From: Epinephelus fuscoguttatus
Lineage: Eukaryota > Chordata > Actinopteri > Perciformes > Serranidae
Assembly (NCBI RefSeq): GCF_011397635.1
Contig: NC_064763.1
Span: 25,557,437 to 25,621,436 of the forward strand
Direction of reading: 5' to 3'
DNA length: 64,000 nucleotides
Position numbers and translations under genes: made by a program
Notes under the pieces: generated by a model
The model's input: the letters and a program-made list of their open reading frames with translations, nothing else
What the model was told of the DNA's origin: nothing
Databases searched by the model: none
In this document: positions 1-12,813 of the stretch, one piece after another
Layout: the number at the start of each line of letters is the position of its first letter
Position numbering within the stretch: the stretch's first letter is position 1

Positions 1-671
1 TAGTTCCCTCTGTGCTGAGTGTGCTCAATTTTATCACAAGAGACTAAATTATCACACATAAATATTAGGCTGTAGAAGAAGTAGATTGCTCTTGATTCTT
101 TCCCGAGCTTTCTTTACATCTTTTTCCTCTGTACCTGAGCTTTCAACTGTAGGTGCACAGGTTGACATGAATAGCGTAGAAACTACATCAGGTCCTTTTA
201 GAAATGTACCCCCACTATTTTCAGCATGCACAGTTTGTTTGTAAGGACTATGCTCAGAGGCCTGTACTATGAAGGCAAATCAACTTACCCAGGATATGTT
301 TTGGTTATCTGGCTTGACAAACCCTAACATTGGCCGACTGGATGACAAGGACTACAAAGCTGGTTATCAACTAGTTCAGTCAACTCTAGGTTTTCCTATC
401 CAGCCACAAGCACGTTCATGTGAAAGAGGTTGGATGTTAATTATGAGTGACATCATCAGAACCATAAATAAAGTAGGTAAGAAATCACATGAGATGAAAC
501 CAAAAGTGTCTGGGACTGTGCGACAGTAAAATGTCAATGATGGGGGATGTAAGCTCTGTAATCTTTTAACTGAAAATGTCAAAATACTGAGAATACTCAA
601 TACACAGTTGACCGAGAAATCACATGTAGGCATCACTAGGCTATATGTGACATTAGTATATTATTTATTAA
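1..671. other. Intergenic, no gene seen
   Basis: AT-rich sequence with only short open frames that lack splice context and resemble no protein family I know. No repeat boundary is evident before the Tc1-like copy that starts near 672. Confidence 0.5.
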
Positions 672-1112
672 CACCAGTCAGCCAAGACATGGTGAAGTGA
701 GTAACATTGATCATTTTGTTACGATGCAATGTTCTGCTGGGAGACCTTGAGCCATGCCACTCAACAAAAACTGCTCAGGAGTGTCCCGAGGAACGTGACA
801 AAAAGCTAAAGGCATTGACTTGGCCTCCATATTCCCCAGATCTAAATCTGATTGAGCATCCATGGGACATGCTGGTACCTCAGGGTACCAGTCAAGGCAT
901 GGACACAGGACCGAAGGTGTCCTGTGGTGTCTGACACTGGGTTGCTGGCTTCAGATCATTTAAGGCCTGTCAGTTGTGAGGTTGGGTAGATTGGTGTGCA
1001 GGAGGCCAGGTCGACACCTTGAGCTTTTTGTCATGTCCCTCAGGCAATTCCTGAACAGTTTTTGTGGTGTGGTGTGGTGTGGTGTGGCGTGGAGCCTTTT
1101 TCTGCTGGAGGG
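672..1112. mobile_element. Rearranged (fold-back) Tc1-like transposon remnant
   Basis: The left part (about 672-885) reads on the + strand from a Tc1-like 5' end (caccagtcagcc, then gtgaagtgagtaacattgatc) into a shortened transposase reading frame. It retains the C-terminal block PDLNLIEHPW (about 838-867), in which the E is the third catalytic acidic residue of DDE transposases. The right part (about 885-1105) is on the opposite strand. Its reverse complement again gives the CTG(C/T)TCAGGA segment, then the region after the transposase core, ending in ACACCACAGGACACC. The two arms overlap by roughly 80 bp and meet at a small palindrome (ctggtacctcagggtaccag, near 870-889). A GGTGT mini-tandem lies in the right arm at about 1060-1091. 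The element is non-functional. Assignment rests on family resemblance recalled from fish genomes. Confidence 0.7.
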
Positions 1113-2046
1113 GCCCATGATGATGAAACTACTCTGAATATGTCACATAAAACACTATAGAGTAATGTCAGACTGTTTCTGCTATCAAAGTAATGAGTGG
1201 AAAAATAGCGTTGTTAATGACTGATGAGGTCTCTCTGACCTAAATGTGTCATTTATAATAACGGGAGCCAATTAACATTGTGTAGACTGTCTTACTAATA
1301 GATTATTATCTTTTTTTCTTCTTCTCATCACACAGGTGTCTCATGTTATTTTAAGCTGCAATGATAAAATCAGACTCTGAAACAGCAACACTATCACTGC
1401 AAACTGAAATAAACTTACATAGGTTAAAATGCTGCTAAAATCATTTGTTCAGTGTTGTAAACACTCTCTTTTAAAAGCAGTGGAAAAAGAGCTCTGGAAC
1501 AATGAAATGATTCTCCTGACCTATAGGCTACGTGAGACTTCACACTTTTGTCCATGGATACTTCTTTCTTCAGTGATATGATTGGTCAGAGGTTGGGGTG
1601 TTGACAGCCTGTGATCCGATACTCTGAAGTTAACCTGTTCAGCATTGGTTACCATGGTGATTTATCCCAGTAAAAATAGAACTAGCTGTATAGTACTGAA
1701 ACTCCAGTGTTAACCCTGATGTTACCTCACTAACTCCAAATCCTGCATTGTAGCAGAGGCCTCAGGACTGATCTCCTTAGCAGTACAGACACGTTTGACA
1801 GACTTTACACTATTACTATTACAAACACTGAGATAAGGGGGAAAAACAGTGGAGCATTCCTTTAGTGAGAATCTGACTATAAGTGGACAAAATCTGTCCG
1901 CAACACATCTATCAAGCCTGATATCTCAGATGACCTTTCAGACACCACTGCTCTGCTTTTGATGAAGGATGATGCGTCATGATATTCAGCTGCGTCCTTG
2001 TCAGGTTGCTTTAATTACGGGAAGTGGCCCCCAACCCCCTCACGCG

Positions 2047-2048
<2 letters not shown>
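1113..2048. other. Intergenic, no gene seen
   Basis: Unique-looking sequence. No extended reading frame, exon signature or recognisable repeat was found. Confidence 0.45.

Positions 2049-2105
<57 letters not shown>
2049..2105. repeat. (CA)n microsatellite
   Basis: Almost perfect CA dinucleotide run of about 57 bp, preceded by the short CG-containing stretch cacgcgctca. Confidence 0.97.
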
Positions 2106-2108
<3 letters not shown>

Positions 2109-4700
2109 CAATCCTGAATAACCAGTTCTTCAGCCCCTTATCCTCCTTTGTTGTTTACTTTGTGTGTGAAGTGTAAGAGGCTTTTCACTCGATCAACCAT
2201 TCAGCTGCTTTAACACAAAGGTTTTACAACAAATAAATTACATTTTTATTGCATTTTCTGCATAAAATGTAGAGCTCTTGCCCCAGCCAGAGTTACATTA
2301 AACAGTTTGAATTAATCCAGTAGCATTTCATGTTGAAGAAAATATTTTGAATGAACAATACAAAGGGAAAAATGATTGAAACTTCTAAAGAGTTGGTTTG
2401 ATTTGAACAAACAGTTCAAAAACTCTGTTCAAAAACTAAATTATTTTTTGGGAGTGAGTAATGAGTTACGCTGGAAACCACATTTAACTTTTGTCAAAGC
2501 AAAAACGTTAAAATCTATATAAATACTGTATTAAATTAAGGATTTTCTGAATTGATAGTCATTATGAACTTTGTATTGTTCACTTCCATTCATTACATTC
2601 AGTGTCCAAATCCAATTTTCATAAAGCAAGTTGTATGACTTGTGATCAAAACAACTTATCAAGAACCAACTATTATAAAACTAAAGACTTTAAAATTCAT
2701 ATAACTGGTAGATATTAAAACTGCACAAAGCATCCATAAAGTCAAAAAACAATTTTCACCTTAGAAATACAACATGTGAAGGTCGAAAGGCAGTAAAAAT
2801 GAGAGAAAGTGTGCATGTTCAAGAGAATATGTGGCACACTTTATAAGTTTAAAAATGTCTTAATGGACAAATATAAAAACATTTTCTAGTCTTTTTTTCC
2901 CTACTCTTTAAACAGCATTAAAACGCCCTTATTGTAGATTATTACATATGACTTTACAGTCTCTGAGGTCAAATTGCAACACAGACTACATAAGTTTCAG
3001 GTTGTTAACATTTTCTACTCAAGGTTTTAACAGGCCCAAACAATTCCATGTTATAACCAATTTTTCTTGTTCTGGGAAATATCCTCATTGCATCATTCTC
3101 TCAGTAAAGGGAATCATAAAATGAGAGAAAGAGCTCGTGCAGCACGTTTGGCACACTGCAAAACTGGCGCAAATAAGTTGGTGTAAGACTCTGAAAAGCA
3201 GCCTAAGCTTTGCATATTGACCATCTGCAATAACCACATGGAAATGTTTGGATGGAGATATGATAGATATAGAGTATAGGAAAGCCCACAGGCAGCGAGG
3301 GAAAGGCGGCAAGGAGGAAATGAGCCTCAGCCAAAACACAGCTGCTGGCTGAATAAGTAAAGCCACCTAGAGGAGGAACACAATGATGAGAGGATGCAAT
3401 TCCCACAGACTCTATGAAGCACAAAGACTGAAAAAACAGGCGCATGGGAGAATGTGTGAAAGCTGCAGACACTTTTTTTCTTTTTCATTTTCCTTTTTTT
3501 TTTTCAAAAGTAAGAAGCAATTGCACACAAACCTACAGTACACAGGACTGTTTATGAAGAGGGAGTAAAAGGGACAAGGAAAGAGTAATGCCTTAGTTTA
3601 TTTTCTACCAATGCACACCAGCAATTTTGCAGATCTTGTAATCGGCAAAAAAAGCAGGAAGGAGAGGGATTTTGGAGGGGGGTGTTGGCTGATGGGGTGG
3701 TGGAGGAAATGTTTCCGTGAGAGAGCACATAGTGAGAGACGCAAGGCAACAGATGGAGAGAAGAGGCCCAGAGAGGCTGACAGCAGTGATACTCCAGAGA
3801 GAGAAGGCAGAGGGGGTTGAAGCCCTGCGTCCACTGAATTACTATCAGAACCTTATTAGGAGAAGCAATAACGTGCTTTAAAATTAGTCCTTGATATGTA
3901 TGAGTCTATTAAGCCTGAGGTGGTGATTTTGCATGTACGCTGATATAAAGAAAGAATGACTATTTTGATTTAATATTTAAAAGGTAATGGTATTTTTTAC
4001 CTTTATGATTGCATTTGTATTTAGTGCCGTGCGATTGTATGTCATTATGCCTCATCATCCGCTAAATTGCACACTCCACAACAATGTACAGGCATTATGT
4101 GTCTGCTTGAAGAGCGGGGAGACAGAAAGAGCGAGGGAGGAGGAGGAGGACAAGGAGAAGGACAAGGAAGAAAATGAAGATGAAGTGCTTGATGTATGTC
4201 TTGAGAACAAGAATGGCCTTAATGATAAAACACTGCCAATGAATAAGTCTGCCAGTGGACAGGGCAGGCCTGTCAGCGTAAGCATAAAAGGTGATGAGTG
4301 AGAGCTTTGCACTGTTAAACCTTCATGCTCCAGGATGCACAGTGTTGAAGCAACAGAGAAGCCTGGGAATATAAAACATAGTCATAATTAAGTGCTGGTA
4401 TAAAAAGTGGCAGCACTCCTTTTGTTTAGCCACAGCAAAAAAAAAAACAAAAAAAAAAACAGGATTTGCTCCCGAATCAGAAAACTCAATTTCAGTAAAT
4501 TGTTTGCAGCATGCAGAATGTGAGCAGAATCAAAGGCTTGTTTACATTTTTAGCCAATGAAACTCAGCGTGTTTAATCTCCTGTTCAACATTTCAACAAG
4601 TGTATGAAATAACTCTTATTTTCTCAGGAAAACAGCCTCAAGTGCAACAGAAATAACTCAGCTGTAAGTGAGTCCACTGCTGGACCCTGGCACATTCAGC
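2106..4700. other. Intergenic, no gene seen
   Basis: The open frames here are products of composition. A GA-rich strand near 4110-4180 gives a Glu/Lys-rich translation on one side and a Ser-rich one on the other. Interrupted A runs occur at about 4435-4460. No splice-supported exon or clear transposon end was found. Confidence 0.45.
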
Positions 4701-5592
4701 AGCCCCGTATCCACCAAGCAGTACGGTACGGTTCAGTTCAGTTCGGTACACATTTTTCCGTTCCTAACTGTCCCCATTTTTGGTCCCCCCTCTGTTGGGG
4801 TACCTAGCACACAGATCTGGTACTAAAAGGTGGAGCTGTGAACACTGCAGTCTGTTGATTGGTCAATAGAGGACGGTCACTCTGCTCAGGGCTGGGTTGT
4901 GGCTGGTTTTGAGGCTCATGTAACCTCTGTTAATACCGTGGAGAGTTTTATTAGTAAACTGTATTAGTAAACTTCACTGGGCCGACAGCTGGCGACTTTT
5001 AAGGTGAAACGTTTACTTGTAACGCACTCAGTGCAGGAGTTGTCGACATGAATCCATCAACACACCTTAAATATCAATATGACAACTCTGAACATTCCAT
5101 TACTTTTTATTGTCTCTCTTGAATGACACACACTTTTAATAATGAATGTATCTTCAAGCATTGATTTTGACCACTTTATGTGAACTACATATATTCTAAT
5201 CCTCACTTGGAGGAAATGAAGCATTGTGGAGCGTCGTTCCTGTGGGCTACAGCAACACTAAACCCCTGAGCTTGCCTGAAAGGGACTAAATGCACAAACC
5301 CACTATTTTTAAATATCCCATGGAGAGAGACTCTCACTGCAACCTGTTTTATTTTGTTCTGAAAATGTCAGCGTGCAACGCTGGTCTGTGGATGATAAAC
5401 AAGATGCAGGCCTTCCTCTATTTCACCTGTAATAAGGAAATACAGTAAGTGCTGGACGGAGCAATGACAACAACCCCGCCCACATTAAGAGTACTGTTCG
5501 CAGTGGAAACGCCAGGGTCTAGGTACCATGTCTAAAGGGTTACTTTTGGTTCCAAAGGCACCATACAGAAAGTGTTTGGTGGAAACAACGCT
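4701..5592. mobile_element. Non-autonomous DNA transposon, long copy (family A)
   Basis: Bounded by imperfect inverted ends: agccccgtatccaccaagc on the left, and tttggtggaaacaacgc on the right (reverse complement gcgttgtttccaccaaa). It has no transposase frame. The stretch 5230-5590 is closely similar to 54,055-54,395 inside the KIF20A gene, with shared blocks such as aacactaaacccctgagctt and gggtctaggtaccatgtct. That similarity shows it is an interspersed repeat. The superfamily could not be decided from the ends alone. Confidence 0.7.
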
Positions 5593-5689
5593 TTTCTCTT
5601 TCTCCAATGCCCTCCACACATGGATGGATTATAGGCCCAGGAGCCCAAAGTGTCAGGGGGCCCCTCTGGCCTCGAACTGCAAAATGTCA

Positions 5690-6015
5690 CTGAAATTAAA
5701 ATACTGACCAGGAACAGACTCAAAGTCACCACAAAGACACACAAGAAGACCACAGAGAGATGCAAATGAACTGCAAAGAGACACAAAATAACTTCAAAAA
5801 CATGAAAACAACCAGAGTGAGACACAATATAACTGCAAAGTGACACAACATTAACAAAAAAGACATACAATTACCTCAAAGAGACCCAAATGACTTCAAA
5901 ATCACACAAAACAACCACAAAGGGGTGCAAAACAAATAAAAAAACAAACAAAATTACCACAAAGAGGCACAAAGCCACAAATAATGCAGAATGAGAGAGA
6001 CACAAAACCACCATA
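5690..6015. repeat. Diverged short-period tandem repeat (AC/GA-rich)
   Basis: Many imperfect copies of a unit of about 17-20 bp centred on caaagagacacaaaa, alternating with aactncaaa. The opposite strand gives an artificial Val/Phe/Cys-rich open frame. It lies in a larger fish-type repeat that continues to about 6150. Confidence 0.65.
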
Positions 6016-6338
6016 AAGTCTGTGTGTCTTGCTCATGCGTAGGAGAATTGGTGTGGCCCTTTGCATATCTGTGTCCAGGGGCACATTGTTTCATAATCCA
6101 CCCATGCCTCTACATATACTCCACTCCACCATACCCATGGCGCCCCCCTCTGGATGGCACCCTTGGCAACTGCCTATGTCACATATTGGAAGATCCACCA
6201 CTGACTGAATCACTTAGCTGTAAGAAGGTAAACATGGAAACTGTTGGTTTATTCAGCAGGTTTTCAACATGTCCTCTGTGAACAACTTCATATGACAGGC
6301 GTTAATAAATCAAAAGCAGAGGTAGCTGATTTAAAGTG

Positions 6339-6340
<2 letters not shown>

Positions 6341-6390
<50 letters not shown>
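6341..6390. repeat. (GT)n microsatellite
   Basis: Perfect 25-copy GT run. Open frames crossing it (CV/VC repeats) are artefacts. Confidence 0.97.
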
Positions 6391-6392
<2 letters not shown>

Positions 6393-8592
6393 CCATATAT
6401 TAACTACATTGTGGGGACAAAAGCATATTTATACTGTCACATTGTGGGGACTCAGCTCCCATCTGGAGATGTAAAGATTAAAGGGGAACTGCACCGGTTT
6501 AACACATCAATCTGTTTGCATGTTTTGGTGAGTACTACTGCACATGTATGTATAGCACCTTTAAGAATAACTGGAGTTTACCCTAATATTGTACAAATTG
6601 AAGTAAACGGCACACACACTTTAGTAAAAAGGCTCAATAACTACAATAAATGGCAATGGAAAATACAAGCCAATATCATTATATGTGCACAACTCTAAAA
6701 CAGAATCATAACAAAATGTGTTAGATCAATCTATAAATCATAAAGAATTATGAAATACTAAACTATTAAAACCCCTAAGAGTAACCAAAGGTCATACAAA
6801 GCATGTACACTTTAAGAGTTGTCTTGCAAGTGTCAGTGGTGGGCCAACATTTGATTGAAAGCTGAAGACTGTACCAAAGCTTCAGAGGTTCCATGGCCTC
6901 CCTTACCCACTTTGATTATGGAACAGTTAAAAACAATTGTTCTGTGGATCTAAGACACCCAGGGACAAATACGTTTTGAAAAATGCACAGGGGTGTCAGC
7001 CCATGCATGCTTTAAAAACAAAGAACCTTAAAAACAGACCTATAATTGACAGGTAGCCAGTACTGGGATTCTAGCACTGGTGTAATGCTGTCTTTTTTTC
7101 TGTTCGGACAAAGAAGGCTTTTACTGCTCCAGAGGGAGCTGCATGAAGCCTCAAGTGACATCATTTGAGTCAGCTGTGTTTGGAGCTGAAGAATACAAGT
7201 TGAAAAGAATCTGGGGGTGTGGAGTTAAAAGAAGTGAGCTTACCAGACCTCTGTAGCTCGCTCTTCATCTCAGCGTGACGCTATACGAGACACAGCTTGC
7301 ATAACACACCTGAATCTTCAACCATACTGTTGGCAGTTGAGTTGCATTGTGTGTAACGTAGGCACAGGGAAGAAGAACGCATGGTATAAAAAAACAATAC
7401 CTCTGGTTTTACTGCAGCTATTTTTTATTTAAAAACAGCAACACTAGTTCACTGTGAGTCCAACAGTGTTATAGGACTGTAATGCTAAATCTCTGGCAAG
7501 TAGGAATGGGTAAGCCTTCAGGGAATGAATGAATGAAAGTCAGTTTAATGTCCAGAGTGTTTTGAGGGACTGCAATGAATTCAGTAATCTGTAATTTATC
7601 TACAACATACTCCATCTTCATATTCCTTTTTACAACCACAGTCCAATCAACATTAGCCACTCTGCATATCGCTTGAAGCCACAATGTCATAAACAGTAAA
7701 AAAAAAAAAATCAGACGCTGAACCACTGATGATGAATGAGGAGCTTTGGCCTGTAATTTTGTAGACCAACAGATTTCACACTCAAATGATTTTTATTCTG
7801 CACCACTGTTGCCATATCTGCAAGTTATAAAAAGAAGTTCTGTTTTTAGCCAACAGCCATATTTATCAGATACTTAAAAAAAACCCTGCTCTGAATAGAT
7901 TACCATGCATGATGAAGTGTTTTACAAGTCTTGTTTTTCTTGAATTCATTTTCACTGCTGCCTTGCAAACACCTGTTGGCTAAGAAACTCCAAAATGACT
8001 ACATTATATATTTCATGTATTGCTCATTTCTGATCACAATGCTTTTGACTAGATAGATTAGAAGACTCCGCAAAACCACTGTAAGGGCTGTCAAATGAAC
8101 TTACTGAAGTGGTTACATTGGATATAACTCATTCAAACCTTGTCAGTGTGTTTCCTTTAATTGTGTTTTTAGCCATGCTGGCAGCATGACTCTGGGCATG
8201 GCATGGTTTGTCTGTAAATCTTTTTATGGCTGTATGTGTCCTGTGCTGCTATTCTTTTTCCCTCCATTGTAGATGTGCCCAGGTGTGCTGCATTACTTAA
8301 CGAGGTGCATTGCACCTGGCATGAAGAAGATGCTTAAGAGCTCTTGTGCCAGCCAGAGGAGAGAGGACTTCTGGTACTGCTGCCTCTCAGCCAGGGATTT
8401 TGTTCTTGTTTGCTTGTTTTATTTGTTAATAAATCCCATGGATCTGAGTGTTTTAAAGATGTCTTATGTGGTTATTTTAAGTCAGTGGTGGAGTTTGTTC
8501 ATCCCACAGGGCCACCCAAAGGTTAGGGTGTAACAGTTTGTTGGGAAGTTGGTCCATATTTGGTCCAGGCTGAAATGTCTCAACAACTACTG
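6391..8592. other. Intergenic, no gene seen
   Basis: AT-rich, with short poly(A) tracts such as 7699-7712. No supported exon or repeat boundary was found. Confidence 0.4.
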
Positions 8593-9425
8593 CAGTGGTT
8601 CCCAACTGGTGGGTTGCAGCCTAAAAGTGAGTCACAGGTCCATTCTGAATGGACCACAAGTGACTTACCAACACATTCTCACTCTGATCTCATCACATAT
8701 TGACGTGCTTGGTCATGGAATTTCCATGTCCACATACTACGTGGTAGGTACCCTGGGTGTGTTGGTTCTGCCTGTTACATGCATTGTCTTCTCTCAAGAT
8801 ACACTTCTGTTTCCACAGGAAATGTAACGTTTACATACAGTCTCTTTCAAAATAAATGCACTACGTCAGTGACACACCATGAATTGATGTTTTATTTTCT
8901 TCAACAACAAACACACATGGTTAGGTTTTAGAAAAAAGAACAGGGTTTGACTTAAGAATCTTCCAGGACATGAACACTGCTGTCGCGGGTGAAAGTCAGT
9001 GTTTGTTGGATGCGTTTAACCCTGACACCGCCGGGCACTGTTAAACTACAATGTCGACCAGTCGCGTATCATGCTGACGTTAAAGGACGGCTTTTTTTCG
9101 TCGGTGTCTCATGCCACAAGTCACTGCCCAAGCGCCGGATTTCAATGACTTCAGAGTGAGACCAGGCTTGACTTACAAATGTGTCAAGTTTGTAAAAAAC
9201 ACATTTTTTCTTAGAGTACAGTGAATTTCTGACACAGAGCTTGTACTTTGAAGTGCTTTTTCCTGCTGTAGAGTGAGTGACTACCAGACAGCTACTCGAC
9301 AAAGACAGCAAACTAGCTCATGGCAAGAGGCAAGTATGATGTTGAATATGTTAAACTGCTTGGGCCTTGAACTAATGACTAAGGAGAAATCCCAACCCCA
9401 AAGCTGGACCAGTTGGGAGCCACTG
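8593..9425 (+). mobile_element. hAT-like transposon remnant with a nested insertion
   Basis: Starts CAGTGGTTCCCAACTGGTGGG and ends with the inverse, ccagttgggagccactg. The flanking 8-mers aactactg (8585-8592) and atctattg (9426-9433) agree at 6 of 8 positions, as expected for an old hAT 8-bp target duplication. At 9319-9354 the frame MARGKYDVEYVK resembles the first residues of fish hAT transposases that carry zinc-finger BED domains. The coding region then stops and the sequence runs straight to the 3' end, so this is an internally deleted copy. About 8661-9062 looks like a second repeat inserted within it, beginning ccaacacattctcactctg. Confidence 0.7.
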
Positions 9426-9447
9426 ATCTATTGGATTTATTGCCATG

Positions 9448-9678
9448 CAATTTGGTACAGACCATAAGTGGTATATCGTAGGCAACTGGACTTACTTGAG
9501 TTTCTTGAAGATGTTTCACCTCTCTTCCAAGAGGCCTCTTGTTCACCTCTCAGTTCTAGCCTCTTGGATGAGAGGTGAAATGCGCTCAAGAAACTCAAAC
9601 AAGTCCAGTTGCCTACGATGTAGCACTTTTGATTACCATGACATGACTGGGAATCTTCACCGACAATTTGGTACAGAC
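9448..9678. repeat. Hairpin-forming insertion flanked by a 15-bp duplication
   Basis: The 15-mer caatttggtacagac occurs at 9448-9462 and again at 9664-9678. Between them lies a long dyad. The outer arms cgtaggcaactggactt (9477-9493) and aagtccagttgcctacg (9601-9617) are perfect complements. Inner arms around gaggtgaaa and tttcacctc extend the pairing. The insertion splits an older repeat (ttgccatgcaatttggtac...) that resumes after the second 15-mer. Confidence 0.7.
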
Positions 9679-10280
9679 ATTAATGGTCCCAAAGGACTTT
9701 GATAATCCCCTGAATTTCCATCTGAAAGCAGCAGCAGGTCAAAGTTTTCACTTATCTAGTGAAATATTTCAACATCTACTGGACGCATTGCCACAGTACA
9801 TGCTTCCATGATAATGAACACTACTGACTTTAGTGATCCTGTGACTTTTCCTCTAGCGCCCCCTCTAGAGGGGATCTGACCTGAAACGGGCTAACAACCT
9901 CCTACGGGTTTGGGGCTGGCCTAAAGCAAGAGAAAGCAAAGAAAGCAAGATTGAAGGACAAAGAAAAAAAGGAAAACAAACAAATCAAAACAATAAAATT
10001 GATAAATACATAAATAAATGAAAGGCGGAATAAATTGAAAATGGATATATGAATAAATAATAAAACTGCAATCTGACCCAGCTGTCCTGTCCTGTTCTGT
10101 CCTGGTTCAGCCCTGACACCTCTTCATCCCCGGGGCCAGAAATGCACCTTTGGAGCCATTGTCTCTCTCTGTCTCTCTTTTCTCTTCCTCTCTTGTTTGA
10201 ACAATGAGCTCAAAGCACCACTGTGCCTGACTACAGCCTCACAAAGCCTCCAGCATGGCTGTAAACTCTTAGTCTCTTTT
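9664..10280 (+). repeat. Unclassified interspersed fish repeat
   Basis: Blocks gacaatttggtacagacat..., ctagcgccccctctag (about 9855-9870) and gagctcaaagcaccactgtgcctgactacagcc (about 10,206-10,238) are in an order I recall for a common fish repeat. An opposite-strand relative appears near 26,655-26,990. The stretch between 9880 and 10,190 is A-rich filler. No coding capacity was seen. Confidence 0.45.
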
Positions 10281-11770
10281 AAAACAGTCAACTCTCTCTT
10301 GGTTGTATTTCACCTTGAGCTTTAAATTCCACCTTCAGATTTAAAGTGCTTATATTCATACAGCACAAATATGCACACACACACATAAATGGACACACAC
10401 ACAAGATGGAATAAACAAACACACTGCTACTGTTACCTCGGCGCACACACAAAGCATGACTGTTATGACGTTATAAATGCCAGCCGGATTGTGTCTCTGG
10501 TGATGTCACTGCACTTACTTCTGTTAGACAGACATGACAGCCCTTTGTTCTTCCAAATATAACGACACACTCACCCACAGATCCTCAATATTATACTATA
10601 GGCGGGCAGGACACTTACCAACACACTCGAAAGAAAGTCTTACCAGAGAGATACATTCCGGCACTTGAATGCAATTTTATGTTGATTGTGTTTTTTTTTC
10701 ATGTGATAGGAGTGGAAGTCACCTCAGGGCAGATGTCAGCTGACTCCCAACTGGTATTTCAGCCTTCTGAGTACACCAGGGCCAGTGGTCAGACCTTAAA
10801 AGCCTACAGTCTGGTAGGGTGAGGTTTGCACAAAAGCACTTCCTCTCCATTGAAACACGCACAATGGCCGAGGCTTTTGCTTTGCGGGTAAATTATGCAA
10901 CTTAATGGATTCATCTCTGGTCGTCTCTGCTGAGATAGATAGGCTGGAGAGAACACAGCGAAATGTCTGGGAATGTGGAGAATTACAGGGGGATGAAGGG
11001 ATGTAAGAAGGGAGTGAAGGAGAAGGGAAGATGGGATATCTCAGAGGTAAAGATACCACGAGGGCTTTAGAGCTGTAAATCCTCCTTTCGTGAAGAGATG
11101 TGGGTTTTGTTTCTCCTTTCTCCCTCTCACTCTCCTCCCTTTCCACCCTCCTGATCATAAACACAGACACTAACATAAATGCACAAACGCACTCAAACAG
11201 GCATTCTGCTGCACTGCCCATAACGCCCCACTATCTGTATGAAATGGCCTGAAGTATAACAAGAGATGTGCTTTCATGTTGATGACAAGGGAGCAGTGCA
11301 CAGGGTACTCAGCTTTAATACCAGGAAATGATCATTTAAATTACCTCTGAACTAATGCCTTTCAGCTTCTGTGTCATTAAATTTACACTTTATTGAGCTT
11401 CTATAGTAACAATTTGCAAGATAAAAGGCGAGGCAAGGCGACTTTATTCATATGAACTAACATATATTTCCTCCAACTTGCATAAAGGTGTTCACAGCTT
11501 TCACTGTGCAGCAGCACTCTCAGTTTTTCTTCCTATACTGTATCCGTTTATCTCAAATGTTCTGTTTAATCTTGTGTGAAAAATAATATGTTCCCACTTG
11601 GACTGCTGATATAACCCCAGGCACTGACAAGATATCAGCATTAGCATTATGGTTATTTATTTATTTATTTATTTATTTTTGAATATGTATATCTTCACTT
11701 TTTTTCATTTTTAAAATTGTATTTGATGATATTTCCAAGTAATGGTTTGTGACACTTTATTTGAAGGATA
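10281..11770. other. Intergenic, no gene seen
   Basis: The longest frame (10,796-11,221, - strand) is Ser/Pro-rich. It has no acceptor/donor context and no family resemblance. A (TTTA)n run of about 28 bp is at 11,653-11,680. Confidence 0.45.
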
Positions 11771-11992
11771 GTGGTGCAGTGGTTTGCATTGTCACCTCAC
11801 AGCAAGAGGCTCAGGGTGGGGGGTTCAAACCACGGGGTGGGCGAGCCATTCTGTGTGGAGTTTGCATGTTCTCCCCGTGTCAGCGTGGGTTTTCTCCGGG
11901 TACTCCGGCTTCCTCCCACAGTCCAAAGACATGCAGGTTAATTGGTGACTCTAAACTGCCTGTTGGTGTGAATGTGAGTGTGAATGGTTGTC
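11771..11992 (+). mobile_element. tRNA-derived SINE
   Basis: The 5' end has A-box-like gtggtgcagtggtttgc and B-box-like ggttcaaacc, the RNA polymerase III internal promoter of tRNA-derived SINEs. The body contains the highly recognisable fish block tgtggagtttgcatgttctc, followed by tttctccgggtactccgg and cccacagtccaaagacatg. It ends in gtgtgaatggttgt. Confidence 0.85.
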
Positions 11993-12762
11993 ACTTTGAC
12001 ACTTTGACACAACAGCTATTGACATTCAGAAACATTCATAAAGACACCTTTATGATCATGACAGGTGTCATTTCATGTTTATGATGGGTCATCAGAGTAC
12101 TGTGTCAGACTTATTTCAATTTACTTATGCATACCCCTTTCATGTGGCCAAGTGTAGGTACAAGTATTCAGAGGAACTTTGCACAGAATTTGGGTATTTT
12201 TTTTGCTTCACAAGAAACAAGTAAGGAAGACGTGGGTGATAAATGAGGAGACAACATGACAAGACAGTGCAATAGAAAATAATAAAAACAAACTTTCCTT
12301 CATTTACCTTTCATGTCATGTGAATTTCACACCATATTTGTCAATCTGGCATTAAGTTCAGTTTGATGATGATAAGAATGTATTTCATTTTGCAAATTAG
12401 CACGATGTCTTGTCGGCAACTGGCAGCCAATAGTTTATTTCCTTGTATGACGGCAACAGTGTAACTAATGGTTACATCAACAGTCTAGATGACCAAACAA
12501 ATCTTGGCAAAGTGATAACTTATATAACTGTAAAAAAGTTGATTAAGACAAGACAATTAATCAAACTTGGAGTGGTAAAACTGATGTTAGGATATCAGAC
12601 TAATTGATGTGCATGTAAATTAAGTGACATACCGACTGTGGATTTTGGTTTATGGATGTGTAACTACTATAAATGTTATATGTCTATAATATTCATTAAA
12701 ACTGTAGCACAGAAAACTTTATATCTTTCTTTTAAGGGTACAAATAGCAAGCAAGTTACTGC

Positions 12763-12813
<51 letters not shown>

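Noticed and set aside
3987-4312. Glu/Lys-rich (+) and Ser-rich (-) open frames
   Set aside because: They are mirror images of a GA-rich stretch. No start context, splice sites or recognised family.
5690-6015. CRISPR-like array
   Set aside because: Units are about 17-20 bp, diverged and without unique spacers; the context is vertebrate.
6336-6698. 120-codon open frame across the (GT)n tract
   Set aside because: The frame is open because a GT repeat codes for alternating Cys/Val. There is no splice or homology support.
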